Source: Prevotellaceae bacterium (GTDB taxonomy: Bacteria > Bacteroidota > Bacteroidia > Bacteroidales > Paludibacteraceae). Taken from it: DNA of 49,969 nt. The position numbers and the translations under genes are program-made. Below the pieces are notes generated by a model that had not been told where the DNA came from, made no database searches, and saw only the letters and a list, made by a program, of their open reading frames with translations. Of this stretch, positions 16,763 to 24,723 are shown piece after piece. The stretch spans positions 1-49,969 of the forward strand of contig JACJXK010000021.1 in NCBI GenBank assembly GCA_020636675.1. Reading direction: 5' to 3'. The first letter of the stretch is position 1. Each line of letters opens with the position of its first letter.

Positions 16763-18403
16763 CTATACATTCTTCCGCTCTATCTCATGGAGGTTCTCCA
16801 TCTTCTTTTTCTTCAAGAAGCCATAGATGGAATCCAAATGTTCTGTGACACGCTTGTTTCCAAACTCATAGACCTTAGTAACCAGTCCATCCAAGAAGTC
16901 ACGGTCGTGAGAAACGACAATCAGCGTTCCGTCAAACTCCTTTAACGCCGCTTTCAGAATATCTTTCGTCTTCAGATCAAGATGGTTGGTAGGCTCGTCC
17001 AAAATCAAGAGGTTGACAGGCTCCAGCAAAAGCTTTATCATGGCCAAACGAGTACGCTCACCACCGGAGAGCACCTTCACCTTCTTGGTCGAATTGTCGC
17101 CACCAAACATGAATGCGCCCAACAAATCCTTTATCTTATTTCTGATATCCCCTTTCGCCACATCATCGATGGTCTGGAAAACCGTCAGTTCACCATCCAA
17201 AAGAGAAGCCTGGTTTTGGGCAAAATAGCCAATCATGACATTATGACCCAACGTCAAGGTGCCGTCATGCTCTATCTCTCTCATAATGCACTTCACCATG
17301 GTAGACTTACCCTCACCGTTCTTACCTACAAAAGCCACCTTATCGCCACGCTCTATCGTAAACGAAGCGTTTTGGAAAACGAGATGGTCTCCATAACTCT
17401 TAGATACGCCATCAGCAATGACAGGATAGCTGCCAGAGCGCGGAGATGGCGGAAATTTAAGTCTCAAAGCGGAAGAATCCTCCTCGTCCACCTCAATCAG
17501 CTCCAACTTCTCCAACATCTTCACGCGAGACTGCACCTGCAATGTCTTAGAATAGGTGCCTTTAAACCTCTCGATGAAATCCTTCGTATCGGCAATAAAC
17601 TTCTGCTGCTCCTCATAAGCCTTCTGCTGCTGTTCGCGGCGTTCCTTTCTAAGCTCCAAGTAATGAGAATAATTTACCTTATAGTCATAGATACGCCCCA
17701 TGGTCACCTCTATGGTGCGGGTAGTTATGTTGTCCACGAAGGCACGGTCATGCGAGATGACAATCACCGCCTTCGCGCTCTCCACCAAGAAATCTTCGAG
17801 CCACTGTATAGACTCGATGTCCAAATGGTTGGTAGGCTCATCAAGCAGAAGCACATCCGGTTTGCGCAAAAGCAGTTTTGCCAATTCGATACGCATGCGC
17901 CAACCTCCACTGAAATCCTTCGTCTGTTTCGAGAAGTCCTCACGACTGAAACCAAGGCCTAAGAGAGCCTTCTCCACGTCGGCCTCGTAATTGGTCTCCT
18001 CTATGGAATAGAACTTCTCGCTCAGAGTAGAGACTTTTTCTATCAGTTCCATATAGCTATCGCTCTCGTAATCTATACGTTCCGCCAACTCGTTATTCAT
18101 CCGTTCTATCTCCTTCTCCATCGCAAAGAGTTCCGAAAAAGCAAGAGAAGCCTCCTCAAAGACAGTATGCGTATCTTCCGTCATCAAGTGCTGCGGCAGA
18201 TAAGCAATTACCGTACCCTTAGGCGCAGACACGACGCCACGCGTAGGCTGCCTTTCTCCGGACAAAATTTTCAGGAGGGTTGATTTTCCCGCCCCGTTCT
18301 TTCCCATAAGGGCTATTCTGTCCTTCTCGTTTACCTGAAACGAAATGTTTTCAAACAAGGTTGTTCCTCCGAACTCAACCGTCAATCCATCTACTGAAAT
18401 CAT
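16763..18403 (-). CDS. ABC-F family ATPase (translation-factor type)
   Basis: 546-aa soluble protein with two ATPase domains and no membrane segment. The open frame extends to 18490, but the start is placed at 18403 (MISVDGLTVEFGG), because a full promoter (TTTG-N19-TATCTTTG) lies at 18454-18424 inside the longer frame. Walker A of domain 1 is GKNGAGKST at about 34-42 with signature FSGGWRMR and Walker B LLLDEPTNHLD. Domain 2 has GKNGEGKST, LSGGERTRLAM and LILDEPTNHLD. The linker between them is charged and helical (RKERREQQQKAYEEQQK), as in ABC-F proteins that act on the ribosomal E site. Nothing marks it as an antibiotic-resistance type; a housekeeping Uup/YbiT-like role is more likely. Confidence 0.9.
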   Translation of the reverse strand: MISVDGLTVEFGGTTLFENISFQVNEKDRIALMGKNGAGKSTLLKILSGERQPTRGVVSAPKGTVIAYLPQHLMTEDTHTVFEEASLAFSELFAMEKEIERMNNELAERIDYESDSYMELIEKVSTLSEKFYSIEETNYEADVEKALLGLGFSREDFSKQTKDFSGGWRMRIELAKLLLRKPDVLLLDEPTNHLDIESIQWLEDFLVESAKAVIVISHDRAFVDNITTRTIEVTMGRIYDYKVNYSHYLELRKERREQQQKAYEEQQKFIADTKDFIERFKGTYSKTLQVQSRVKMLEKLELIEVDEEDSSALRLKFPPSPRSGSYPVIADGVSKSYGDHLVFQNASFTIERGDKVAFVGKNGEGKSTMVKCIMREIEHDGTLTLGHNVMIGYFAQNQASLLDGELTVFQTIDDVAKGDIRNKIKDLLGAFMFGGDNSTKKVKVLSGGERTRLAMIKLLLEPVNLLILDEPTNHLDLKTKDILKAALKEFDGTLIVVSHDRDFLDGLVTKVYEFGNKRVTEHLDSIYGFLKKKKMENLHEIERKNV

Positions 18404-18423
18404 ATTTACTATTTTTACGGGCG

Positions 18424-18454
18424 CAAAGATACGATTTTCCAACGGGAGGACAAA
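18424..18454 (-). promoter_or_regulatory. ABC-F gene promoter
   Basis: Minus strand TTTG (18454-18451), 19-nt spacer, TATCTTTG (18431-18424): a consensus match, about 20 nt before the chosen start codon. Confidence 0.8.
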
Positions 18455-18855
18455 ACGCAAAACGAGACCAGAACAAGTTGACATCTCCATTCCTCATAAA
18501 GTAAAGAGCCTCGTTCCTCTGCCTTCTGATTCGTACAAATCACTTTCCTCTACCAAAATCGACACCCACACGATTCAACACAGACCCATTTTTTTCTACA
18601 AAGAGTAATGCCTACTGCATTTCATCTAAATTTGCCACAAGCCATTCCATATTCACTTAACAACTGAAAACAAACACATTATCAAGGAAAAAACAATCGG
18701 CATCTCCTTTTAATGTTCTTATATGAAAAAAAACACACTGTTAAAATAATTAAATTTACATTTTTATTTGAACCAAACCTATTAGTGAATGTTTATATCA
18801 GTGAAAAAAGGGAACAACAACGCTCCACTAGAAATGGAGGGATGAAGTTTCGAAA
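18455..18855. other. Non-coding gap with decayed repeat
   Basis: Contains the short motif at 18571-18587 (minus) and a weak copy of the dispersed repeat at 18594-18650 (CTACAAAGAGTAATGCCTAC… continuing to GCCACAAG). The rest, to the cupin gene, is AT-rich with a small stem CTCCA/TGGAG near 18822-18838. No gene seen. Confidence 0.45.
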
Positions 18856-19167
18856 ATGGAGACAAATGAAATGGAAGTCATCGAACTAAACAATACGGTC
18901 AACAAAATGGCAGAAATCATAACCACAGATTTCTTTAAGATTAAATATTGTATATTCGATGCGGGGAAGGGATTGTTTGGCAATTCCGCCAACGGAATAG
19001 CCACCATCTACGTGATAGAGGGGAAAATAACATTTGTCATGGATGAGTCGGAAAAGAAATTCGTCATGGAAAGAAACTCCATTTTGGAGTTTGACGCACA
19101 AAAAAAACATTCGCTCATCGCCCACGAAAATTCAAAGATATTAATGACAATTGTGCCGATTAAATAA
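18856..19167 (+). CDS. Small cupin-fold protein
   Basis: 103-aa protein whose second half has the cupin beta-barrel pattern: ATIYVIEGKITFVMDE, then a turn, RNSILEFDAQKKHSLIAHE, and a last strand ILMTIVPI. The first cupin motif lacks the usual metal-binding His pair and only a few His remain (in KKHSLIAH), so metal binding is uncertain. There is no signal peptide or membrane segment, so it is probably cytoplasmic. No enzymatic function can be assigned. The stop codon is directly followed by the first of two related hairpins (19168-19233). Codon use is AT-rich compared with flanking housekeeping genes. Confidence 0.6.
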   Translation: METNEMEVIELNNTVNKMAEIITTDFFKIKYCIFDAGKGLFGNSANGIATIYVIEGKITFVMDESEKKFVMERNSILEFDAQKKHSLIAHENSKILMTIVPIK

Positions 19168-19233
19168 TTTCAGTTCGTTTTATGTGATTAATTTTAACGG
19201 GTATCACTGTGTGAACAATGATACTCGTGTTTT
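19168..19233 (+). ncRNA. Structured repeat, copy 1 (terminator-like hairpin)
   Basis: Conserved lead TTTCAGTTCGTTTTATGTGA, then stem ACGGGTATCA / TGATACTCGT around a loop containing TGTGTGAACAA, then TGTTTT. It begins right after the cupin stop codon, so it may end that transcript. The pairing is supported by compensatory changes relative to copy 2. Confidence 0.55.
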
Positions 19234-19348
19234 AAAAAAACGACATTTTATGTTTTTTTAAATTCATGTCAAGAAACATATTAAACGATCAATACATTGG
19301 TACGGTAATTGATATCATAATAAGGAAAAGAAAAACAAAGACAAAATA

Positions 19349-19415
19349 TTTCAGTTCGTTTTATGTGATTAATATTGACGGGCATCCTTGTGTGAACAAC
19401 GATGTCCGTTTTTCG
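19349..19415 (+). ncRNA. Structured repeat, copy 2 (terminator-like hairpin)
   Basis: The same lead sequence as copy 1, then stem ACGGGCATC / GATGTCCGT and TTTTT. The T-A pair in copy 1 is C-G here, and two neighbouring G-C/G-U pairs are swapped, so the fold is kept while the sequence changes. No clear gene precedes it; a 58-codon ORF (19266-19442) runs through it but is not convincing. Confidence 0.5.
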
Positions 19416-19576
19416 TTCACTCCCCACAAAGATGACAGATAGGTAGATTAGAGAAATGAACAAGAACGAAGGATTGTTTGTTTCTTTAAAAAAATAAACA
19501 AAAGGGACTTATGGTCTTAAAAACAGGCCATCAGCCCCGTAAGAAAACTACTATGAAACTCTTAAAATTTACAATC

Positions 19577-20806
19577 ATGAAAAAATATGGTCTAATTTTC
19601 ATTCTTTCGCTCATATCCTGTCTTTGCATGTCACAGACCGAGCTTGGACAGGTGCAGCAGTTTCTGCAACAAATGAGTGCCGACGGCAACAATACCAATG
19701 CCCAAAAACTAAAGATACAGAATCTAAACAAACCCTCCTCTTGGAAAAACGTGGTTTACAAAAACGGCAATTTCATCTCCATAAAATGGAAACATAACGA
19801 CCTTGCCGGGACTCTGTCTCTATCCGGGTTTACCCAGCTGCAAGAGTTGGACCTTTCGGAAAACAAAATAGACTCCGTCAACATATCCAACTGTCCGTCA
19901 CTCACCAAGCTCAACATCAGCCACAACCGGCTGACAGGGTTCTCCATCAGCAACAGCACTGCCCTTACCGACCTCAGCTGCAACAACAATAAAATCGCCA
20001 GCTTGGACCTGACCAACCTGCCTAACCTGAAAAACGTAGACGGAAGCAACAACGACATACGGACCCTGGACTTCACCAATTGTCCTGACATCCAAACAAT
20101 AGACTGCAACGGCAACCGACTTGTGTCGCTAAACATACAGAACTGTTCCAATCTTAAAAACTTAAATTGCTCCTACAACGCCATCGCCGCACTCAATTTG
20201 ACAGGCACAGATAATCTGCAATCGCTCATCTGCGAAAACAACAGCATCAACTCCCTATTTATGAACGGGCTACAGATGCTCTACACGATAAGCTGTTCGG
20301 GCAACAATATGGTCAACCTGGAAGTATCCAACTGCCCCGCCCTACAATCGCTCGACTGCTCCGGCAATGCGCTGAACAACCTGAACCTGACAAACACCAT
20401 GAATTTCAGCAGCATAGACTGTTCGTGGAACAACCTCACCTACCTCAACCTGAGCAACAGAGACATGCTAGAACGAGTAGTCTGCAACAACAACCAGCTG
20501 CAGGTACTGGACCTCTCTTTCTGTCCAAGCCTCAGCTACGTAAACTGCAGGAATAACAATATCGTAGAATTAAGGCTCGCAGGAGACCAATACCTCTATG
20601 CCAACCAAAACCTACCGATGTACAACAATCCGGAAAATCCGGGCTTCATGGACAACGACCAACCGGTACCACCGATGCCAATCAACCAGATTCCGGGATC
20701 ATTCTCCCCGCAGGGAAACATATATCCGAGAAATTCGCTCAACAACATCCCCTATTTCGTGAACAGCACCAACATAAGAGTAATCTACTGTGGAGATCAG
20801 GAATAA
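19577..20806 (+). CDS. Secreted leucine-rich-repeat protein
   Basis: 409 aa from the chosen ATG; the frame is open from 19511. MKKYGLIFILSLISCLCMSQ at this start is a typical signal peptide, which is why the upstream ATGs at 19511 and 19553 are set aside. About eleven leucine-rich repeats of 20-21 residues follow, of the form LxxLxCSxNxIxxLxLxxCxx (for example LQSLDCSGNALNNLNLTN), with a cysteine in many turns. The last 70 residues are Pro/Asn-rich (QPVPPMPINQIPGSFSPQ) and end without an anchor or sorting domain. The protein probably acts outside the inner membrane in binding, but no ligand can be named. The lipocalin gene follows after 20 bp. Confidence 0.8.
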   Translation: MKKYGLIFILSLISCLCMSQTELGQVQQFLQQMSADGNNTNAQKLKIQNLNKPSSWKNVVYKNGNFISIKWKHNDLAGTLSLSGFTQLQELDLSENKIDSVNISNCPSLTKLNISHNRLTGFSISNSTALTDLSCNNNKIASLDLTNLPNLKNVDGSNNDIRTLDFTNCPDIQTIDCNGNRLVSLNIQNCSNLKNLNCSYNAIAALNLTGTDNLQSLICENNSINSLFMNGLQMLYTISCSGNNMVNLEVSNCPALQSLDCSGNALNNLNLTNTMNFSSIDCSWNNLTYLNLSNRDMLERVVCNNNQLQVLDLSFCPSLSYVNCRNNNIVELRLAGDQYLYANQNLPMYNNPENPGFMDNDQPVPPMPINQIPGSFSPQGNIYPRNSLNNIPYFVNSTNIRVIYCGDQE

Positions 20807-20826
20807 AGACACATCCAAACAATACA

Positions 20827-21300
20827 ATGGAAATGCACACCCTAATATTGGACACACACACGGTAAAAAATCTTGACATTGAGAGATACATGGGGAAATG
20901 GTACGAAATATCGAGATATGACCACGATTTCGAAAAAGGTCTTTCCCATGTATCTACCGAGTACACGCTCAAAGACGGAAAAAACATAGAAATCGTGAAC
21001 CGAGGAATCAAAGAAGACGGAATAGCAAAGGTAATAAAGGGCAAAGGTCGCATACCAGACATTAACGACCCCGGCAAACTGCAAATTTCCTTCTTCCTCT
21101 GGTTTTACTCGAACTACTACATATTGGAAGTTGACGACAAGAACTACAAATATGCAATGGTAGGATCTAATACGAACAAATACTTATGGATATTAAGCCG
21201 CACGCCAATCCTACCCGAAACCATTCGACTGATGCTGCTGAACAAAGCAAACTGGAGAGGCTACGACATCGGTAAACTGATATGGGTAAATCAGGAATGA
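20827..21300 (+). CDS. Lipocalin-family protein (Blc-like)
   Basis: 157-aa eight-stranded barrel of the bacterial lipocalin group. The first structurally conserved region, MGKWYEISRYDHDFEKG, at about 22-38 contains the invariant GxW. YNYY-like and GSNTNKYLWILSRTP segments near 115-130 match the later strands, including the conserved Arg. Bacterial lipocalin Blc is an outer-membrane lipoprotein, but here the N-terminus (MEMHTLILDTHTVKNLD) shows neither signal peptide nor lipobox, so a cytoplasmic place is predicted unless the true start lies elsewhere. The ligand is unknown; fatty acids or lysophospholipids are typical. It lies 20 bp after the LRR gene in a possible two-gene unit ending at the hairpins 21304-21412. 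Confidence 0.82.
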   Translation: MEMHTLILDTHTVKNLDIERYMGKWYEISRYDHDFEKGLSHVSTEYTLKDGKNIEIVNRGIKEDGIAKVIKGKGRIPDINDPGKLQISFFLWFYSNYYILEVDDKNYKYAMVGSNTNKYLWILSRTPILPETIRLMLLNKANWRGYDIGKLIWVNQE

Positions 21301-21303
21301 AAA

Positions 21304-21350
21304 AAGGTAGGCGGAGAACAAACTACATCCATTTATTTTCCGCCTACCTT
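21304..21350 (+). terminator. Terminator-like hairpin after the lipocalin gene
   Basis: AAGGTAGGCGGA (21304-21315) pairs perfectly with TCCGCCTACCTT (21339-21350) across a 23-nt loop. There is no long T-run after it; the next hairpin supplies one. Confidence 0.5.
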
Positions 21351-21379
21351 CCACACTGCTTCCGCATAAATGTCCAACT

Positions 21380-21412
21380 AAAATACCGACCTCGAACAGA
21401 TCGGTATTTTTT
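21380..21412 (+). terminator. Intrinsic terminator
   Basis: AAAATACCGA (21380-21389), 11-nt loop, TCGGTATTTT plus TT (21401-21412). A second, better-formed stop signal behind the lipocalin gene. Confidence 0.75.
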
Positions 21413-21636
21413 CCCTATAGGGCAAAGTTAATGTTTCATGCTTACGGAAGACTTTTTCAGCAAAAACAGGGAATTAAGACTTTCTCACTTAACCTGGCCA
21501 ATGGTTCGATTGATGAAATTTTCCTTTATTTTTTCCGGAAAATAGAACTAGAAATTCTATCTTTAGAGAGAGAAAAAGGAGAATATCCTTCCTTGGATTT
21601 TTCTTTTAGTTTACTTATTCTTTTAATTTACTTATT

Positions 21637-22434
21637 ATGATAGGTTTGTGTTTGAGCGGCGGCGGTGCTTTAGGATTGGCTCATATCGGAGCATTGAAAG
21701 CATTGGAAGAGAAAAACATTTATCCGGACTATATCTCCGGTTCTAGCATGGGAGCCATTATTGGGGCATTATATGCCAGCGGGCATTCTCCTTCCCAGAT
21801 GGAATCCATTATAGAGAAAGAGGAATTGTTCAAACCCCTCAAATTGATAAATCTGCATTTATTCTCGAAATCCGGCCTATCTTCCCATAATGCTTTGCGT
21901 AACATACTTCGGAGATATATTCCCCAGAACGATTTTTCTGCTCTGAAAAAGAGACTCGCAGTATGCGTGGTCAACCTAAATAGCGGTCGGTGGGAAGTGA
22001 AGGAAGAGGGCAATTCATTACACGAATACATCATTGCATCAGCTGCCATACCAATGCTCTACGAGGCTCAAACCATCGACGGAAACGTATATGTGGATGG
22101 TGGTGTACTGAACAATCTACCGGTCAATCCGCTCAAACATTCTTGTGACAGAATTATCGGCATAGATGTCATGCCTTATTTTGAACACCATAATTTCAAA
22201 AGCAAATGGGACATTGCAAGTTCCTTCATTTACCTACAAAGCCACAGCAACGCCAAACGACAATATAAATATTGTCATGATTTGGTTTTGGTTAACAGCA
22301 TAGAGAAATTCCATGCCTTCAATTTTGACTCGTACAAAGAAATCATACAAATGGGCTACAACTGTACCATCAACCACTTCATCGAAACGGAGAGGGAAAA
22401 ATCAGTCTCCGAAAAGGAACTGATTCACGCCTGA
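21637..22434 (+). CDS. Patatin-like phospholipase (RssA type)
   Basis: 265-aa lipid acyl hydrolase. The oxyanion-hole loop SGGGALGLAHIG is at 7-18. The nucleophile elbow GSSMG (G35-G39, S37 catalytic) and the dyad aspartate D154 in VDGGVLNNLP are all present, so the protein should be active. There is no signal peptide or membrane anchor; single-domain members of this size are usually cytoplasmic, acting at the inner membrane. The leader is T-rich with a repeated TTTACTTATT just before the ATG. An ORF at 21431-21640 overlaps the ATG as ATGA but has no support. It stands alone and converges on maf. Confidence 0.88.
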   Translation: MIGLCLSGGGALGLAHIGALKALEEKNIYPDYISGSSMGAIIGALYASGHSPSQMESIIEKEELFKPLKLINLHLFSKSGLSSHNALRNILRRYIPQNDFSALKKRLAVCVVNLNSGRWEVKEEGNSLHEYIIASAAIPMLYEAQTIDGNVYVDGGVLNNLPVNPLKHSCDRIIGIDVMPYFEHHNFKSKWDIASSFIYLQSHSNAKRQYKYCHDLVLVNSIEKFHAFNFDSYKEIIQMGYNCTINHFIETEREKSVSEKELIHA

Positions 22435-22464
22435 CAAGGGGGGGGACGGCGACAAGGAATGCGA

Positions 22465-23043
22465 TTAAAATTTTTTCAGCTCCGTGTACAACCGTTGAAC
22501 AGGAAGTCCCATGATATTGTAGAAGCTGCCGTTAATATGTTCCACTCCGACATATCCTATCCACTCTTGCACGCCATACGCACCAGCCTTGTCAAAAGGG
22601 CCGTATTTATCCACATAAAACTCTATATCTTCTTCTGCCAGGGTTGAAAAAGTAACATCAGATGATGCCACAAAAGTGACCTCCTTCAATATGGTTTTTA
22701 TGCATACTCCAGTGAATACCTTATGTGTTTTTCCGGACATGGAGCGAAGCATCTCCAACGCAGTTTCACGGTCTTTTGGTTTCCCTAAAACCCGATTCTC
22801 ATGCCACACAATAGTATCGGCCGTGATAATCATCGTCTTGTCATTCAGCAATGAGGTATAAGCAGCACCCTTTTTTTTTGCTAAGAAAAGAGGTATTTCC
22901 TCTCCTTGCAGCGATTTAGGATAAGACTCATCCAACCCAGCAATCGTCCTTACCTCGAAATCAAGTCCAAGACCTTTCAACAACTCATGCCTACGAGGAG
23001 AATTGGAAGCTAATATGATGTGATATTTTTCTAACATATACAA
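22465..23043 (-). CDS. maf: Maf-family nucleotide pyrophosphatase
   Basis: 192-aa cytoplasmic enzyme that removes non-canonical nucleoside triphosphates by cleaving them to the monophosphate. The N-terminal signature LASNSPRRHELLKGLG at about 11-26, the catalytic aspartate in TADTIVWHE, and KPKDRETALEMLRSMSGK are typical. GAYGVQEWIGYVGVEHINGS near 155-175 matches the dTTP/UTP-type members. Start is at 23043 (MYMLEK) or two codons later; the -7 box at 23069-23062 fits either. The promoter lies inside the 3' end of the neighbouring DUF1232 gene, so maf can be transcribed alone. Confidence 0.9.
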   Translation of the reverse strand: MYMLEKYHIILASNSPRRHELLKGLGLDFEVRTIAGLDESYPKSLQGEEIPLFLAKKKGAAYTSLLNDKTMIITADTIVWHENRVLGKPKDRETALEMLRSMSGKTHKVFTGVCIKTILKEVTFVASSDVTFSTLAEEDIEFYVDKYGPFDKAGAYGVQEWIGYVGVEHINGSFYNIMGLPVQRLYTELKKF

Positions 23044-23061
23044 TTTTACCTTTTGAGACTA

Positions 23062-23069
23062 CAAAAGTA
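23062..23069 (-). promoter_or_regulatory. Candidate -7 box for maf
   Basis: Minus strand TACTTTTG, 18 nt before the start codon at 23043. The -33 site, inside the upstream gene, is a weak TTTA. Confidence 0.5.
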
Positions 23070-23079
23070 CAATACCACA

Positions 23080-23472
23080 TCAGATTTTAAAACTGCTTTC
23101 GTCTATATTATCAAAATATTTACGCAATCTATCTTCTGCCATTTTCCTAATTTCAGGGGTAAATGAATTTTTCATCTTGGTGATTACAAAAACAATAAGA
23201 GCCAAATCATCGCTATAACCCAACGGGAGTAGATCCGGAATCAGATCTATGGGCGAAATAAAATAACCCAAAGCCCCTATTATGATGCTTTTCTCCTTAA
23301 CATTCAGGTTACCATACATTAGCGCATAATAAAGCAACAATACATAATACACTATCTTTATTCCTGCATTTTTGGCAACCCTCGCCAACTTAAGGAACAA
23401 GCTTTGAGGAGAATAATGCTGTCCATACTCTTCCAATTTCTCCAACAGATTGGGCACTTTTTCTTCTTCCAT
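23080..23472 (-). CDS. DUF1232 (YkvA-type) membrane-associated protein
   Basis: 130-aa protein with the DUF1232 core GALGYFISPIDLIPDLLP at about 65-82, followed by YSDDLALIVFVITKMK. One clear hydrophobic stretch (IKIVYYVLLLYYALMYG) precedes it and the core itself is hydrophobic, so it probably sits in or on the membrane. The charged N-terminus (MEEEKVPNLLEKLEEYG) has no signal peptide. The role of this family is not settled. It precedes maf on the same strand with 36 bp between them. Confidence 0.82.
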   Translation of the reverse strand: MEEEKVPNLLEKLEEYGQHYSPQSLFLKLARVAKNAGIKIVYYVLLLYYALMYGNLNVKEKSIIIGALGYFISPIDLIPDLLPLGYSDDLALIVFVITKMKNSFTPEIRKMAEDRLRKYFDNIDESSFKI

Positions 23473-23577
23473 ATTCTTCTATTTTATTTTGTACTAATGT
23501 ACAGATTGCTTGTATATGAATGTCTGGTTCAAATCAATCTCTGCTAACAAAGAGATCGAAGCTTATATTACCCTATT

Positions 23578-24468
23578 TCATAATTCATCTACTTCCTCTA
23601 ATGAAAATCCGGTTGCTTTCATGATCATCTCCGTCGGAATATTCAGGATTTTCAGATTTTTAGCCATCTGTTTCCGTTCTTCCAACTGACCTTCTTGCTT
23701 ACCCTGCTCAATACCCTGCTTAATGCCTTCCTCCATGCCTTTCTCCATGCCCATGGCCATGCCTTTCTCCAATGCGTTGTCTATGAGAGTGCGTTCCACG
23801 CTGACCGCGTCCCAAAACTTGTCGTAGCCCATAAGTTCGGCTTCGGTGAAGGCCGATTTGCGGATGATCTCCACCGCCTTGTTGATTTCCGGATTCTGCG
23901 TCAGGTCTGACGACACCTCCGTTGTGCGGTCGCTTATCTCCGTGAGGAAACGAAGCCATAGCACGTGCATCTTCTTCTCCGCAAATGTCTTGGGAGTAAA
24001 CTTGGGCAACTCCACCGATACGATCTGGATGTCCTTCATCGCGATCGTTCCCGCCTCGTTGCGTGGCAGGATCACGTTGTAGTAGCTCTCCTCGTCCGTC
24101 GCCTTGTCGTTTATCAGGCATAGGCCGTAGACGGGCTTGAGGATGGAATAAGAGGAGCCGGGAGACAACTGCCTGCTGTATGTTTTAGACAGGTTGAACA
24201 GCATCCGTTGGAAGAAGTCTTTCGTCCAGTACATCTGCATCTCCACGATGAACTGCCGACCATGGTTGTCCCGGCAGCACACGTCGACGATGCTGTTCTT
24301 CTTGAGCGGATCTTCCGACAGCAGTTCGGTCGGCAGATACTCGATTTCCTCGATGACGCGGTCCTCCAACGGCAGGAGCGCATTCAGAAAGCTCTTCACC
24401 AAATCGGGGTGTTCACCAAATACCTTTTTGAAGGTAAGGTCTGCCTTCGGATCCAAATAATGCTGCAT
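23578..24468 (-). CDS. Rpn-family PD-(D/E)XK nuclease / putative transposase, copy A
   Basis: 296-aa member of the recombination-promoting nuclease family. The N-terminus DPKADLTFKKVFGEHPD and the catalytic region D62…E76-x-Q78 (in IVDVCCRD and FIVEMQMY) show the E-x-Q form of the nuclease fold usual for this family. The last 60 residues are low-complexity helix, GMAMGMEKGMEEGIKQGIEQG, encoded by short DNA repeats. Known of the family: some Rpn proteins are toxins in phage defence and are neutralised by a small protein translated from an internal start in the C-terminal part. Here M237 lies six bases after GGAG on the coding strand, a plausible internal start (inferred). From residue 204 to the N-terminus no DNA difference from copy B at 28808 was seen by eye. 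Confidence 0.85.
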   Translation of the reverse strand: MQHYLDPKADLTFKKVFGEHPDLVKSFLNALLPLEDRVIEEIEYLPTELLSEDPLKKNSIVDVCCRDNHGRQFIVEMQMYWTKDFFQRMLFNLSKTYSRQLSPGSSYSILKPVYGLCLINDKATDEESYYNVILPRNEAGTIAMKDIQIVSVELPKFTPKTFAEKKMHVLWLRFLTEISDRTTEVSSDLTQNPEINKAVEIIRKSAFTEAELMGYDKFWDAVSVERTLIDNALEKGMAMGMEKGMEEGIKQGIEQGKQEGQLEERKQMAKNLKILNIPTEMIMKATGFSLEEVDEL

Positions 24469-24533
24469 AGAGATAAATTTTTAGACGTTATACTTCACAA
24501 AAGTAGTATTTTATATGTGCATTTGCAAAAAAT
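23747..24533 (-). repeat. Long direct repeat (Rpn gene body), copy A
   Basis: Matches 28989-29775 with a constant offset of 5242 and no gap. Seven substitutions cluster at 23816-23857; from 23858 to 24502 no difference was seen by eye. The repeat includes the promoter and stops sharply at the tail repeats. Confidence 0.9.
24498..24529 (-). promoter_or_regulatory. Promoter of Rpn copy A
   Basis: Minus strand TTTG (24529-24526), 20-nt spacer, TACTTTTG (24505-24498). The same arrangement, with TATTTTTG, precedes copy B. Confidence 0.75.
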
Positions 24534-24723
24534 AGATTTAGGATACGATTACTTATCTTACACAAAAGTCCGTAAATGAGATTATGTGACTAACTGATCT
24601 TTTTAAGCAAGCAGCCTACATTCAGAAGGGAAACAACATCTTTTATAAAAAAAGGAACTAATCCTTTGATTTTTCTGCAATCCTTTCTAATATTCAAACA
24701 TCTAGACCAAGTTATGGATAGGA

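Larger units (their letters stand above)
19168..19576. other. Gap between cupin and leucine-rich-repeat genes
   Basis: Apart from the two structured repeats, this AT-rich stretch shows no recognisable promoter or gene. The open frame of the next gene extends back to 19511, but a signal peptide argues for a start at 19577. Confidence 0.4.

Noticed and set aside
18404..18490. N-terminal extension of the ABC-F gene
   Set aside because: A complete promoter sits inside it, and the extension lacks homology-like features.
19266..19442. 58-codon ORF running through structured repeat copy 2
   Set aside because: The paired stem changes fit RNA conservation better than protein, and copy 1 has no comparable start codon. 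Kept only as an alternative.
21431..21640. 69-codon ORF overlapping the patatin start as ATGA
   Set aside because: Low-complexity, AT-rich, preceded by a terminator and without recognisable features; possible but unsupported.
24540..24723. Possible small gene or RNA between Rpn copy A and the NUDIX gene
   Set aside because: No promoter, hairpin or open frame of note.
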